Of a stretch of 5,966 bases of DNA, positions 5,603 to 5,966 are shown in pieces (position 1 is the first letter of the stretch; every line of letters starts with the position of its first letter). Source of the DNA: Pseudomonadota bacterium (GTDB taxonomy: Bacteria; Pseudomonadota; Gammaproteobacteria; Steroidobacterales; Steroidobacteraceae); assembly GCA_021850555.1 (NCBI GenBank), contig JAJZLX010000018.1, positions 1 through 5,966 on the forward strand, in the 5' to 3' direction. The notes beneath the pieces are model-generated. The model was not told where the DNA came from and did not search any database. It saw only the letters and a list, made by a program, of their open reading frames with translations. A program made the translations under genes and the position numbers.

Positions 5603-5966
5603 CTATTCCTTTCGGCTGGCTTTCCCGCGCCACGGGCGGGTAAAGCGGGCGCGTGCCACTTCTTTTGCCTCCTGCCGTCTCACTGCAGGATGGCACTCGT
5701 GACATTCGGCTGCCGCACGGGTCTTTTCCAATGCGTTGCGTAGCACCGAAATTTCCTCTGCGTTCAGACTGGCGAATAATTCGCGATCGAGCTGAAAAGT
5801 CACCTTCTGTGCATGAACCATGAGTTGCTGCCCTTTGGGTGTCAGCGTTATCAACAGAATGCGCTGGTTTTCAGGGCTCTTGCGGCGCTGAATTAGGCCT
5901 TTGCGTTCCAGCGGACTGATGATATCAGTAACCGATTGCGGCCGCACGCCGTTGGCACGCGCGAAT
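5603..5966 (-). CDS. MarR-family transcriptional regulator (5' partial, N-terminus off the window)
   Basis: The visible 120 residues are the C-terminal part of a winged helix-turn-helix repressor or activator of the MarR family. They start within the DNA-binding domain. The recognition helix region is GVRPQSVTDIISPLERKGLI (visible residues 6-25). The wing is RRKSPENQRILLITLTPKG (27-45), matching the usual MarR pattern of an R-R-x-x-x-P-E/D segment followed by L-T-x-x-G. Residues 46-85 form the C-terminal dimerisation helices. After these comes an unusual tail of about 35 residues, with CHECH (88-92, a CXXCH motif) and then an Arg/Lys-rich stretch ending ASRKE. The stop is TAG. An apparent GTG start at 5947 is only an internal Val, since the frame continues leftward in the protein as FARANG. 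G+C is about 52% over the lines I counted, well below the operon. MarR proteins often sense phenolics, but this gene converges on the operon across an IS, so a link is only possible. Confidence 0.85.
   Translation of the reverse strand, partial: FARANGVRPQSVTDIISPLERKGLIQRRKSPENQRILLITLTPKGQQLMVHAQKVTFQLDRELFASLNAEEISVLRNALEKTRAAAECHECHPAVRRQEAKEVARARFTRPWRGKASRKE

Noticed and set aside
5418..5702. Plus-strand 94-codon frame beginning ATGGAGGCG
   Set aside because: It overlaps the marR-type gene antisense, lacks a good ribosome site and has no family resemblance.

Overview
The window is GC-rich. The three catabolic genes are roughly two-thirds or more G+C, with strong G/C third positions and long antisense shadow frames. 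This fits a proteobacterium that degrades lignin-type aromatics. The protein relatives I recognise from memory are mostly from sphingomonads, but I cannot fix the genus.

Positions 1-3929 hold a tight plus-strand catabolic operon. (1) A carotenoid/lignostilbene oxygenase, cut by the left window edge, keeps all four iron histidines plus the Tyr and Lys that bind a 4-hydroxyphenyl group in lignostilbene dioxygenases. (2) An NAD(P)-dependent aldehyde dehydrogenase has a complete catalytic set. (3) A metal-dependent decarboxylase of the amidohydrolase-2 superfamily closely resembles LigW, the 5-carboxyvanillate decarboxylase. The gaps are 33 and 10 bases, and both downstream genes have good Shine-Dalgarno sites. 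The order suggests a coherent route: cleave a hydroxystilbene C=C bond to aldehydes, oxidise an aldehyde to an acid, then remove an aryl carboxylate. This is what is needed to funnel beta-5 (phenylcoumaran-derived) lignin dimers to vanillate.

Positions 4020-5359 are a complete IS4-family insertion sequence. It carries a minus-strand DDE transposase, 18-bp terminal inverted repeats (17/18 matching) and a perfect 9-bp target duplication. It sits between the operon and the next gene. Its right end places a -35-like TTGGGA 18 bases before a perfect TATAAT in the flanking DNA, a possible hybrid outward promoter.

Positions 5360-5602 contain no convincing gene but have a cluster of TGTCAAC-type words. 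One of these lies in a 16-base stretch identical to part of the aldehyde dehydrogenase gene. Positions 5603-5966 (minus strand) are the C-terminal part of a MarR-family regulator, cut by the right edge. It has noticeably lower G+C and an unusual basic tail containing a CXXCH motif. It is convergent with the operon, so whether it regulates the operon is unknown.
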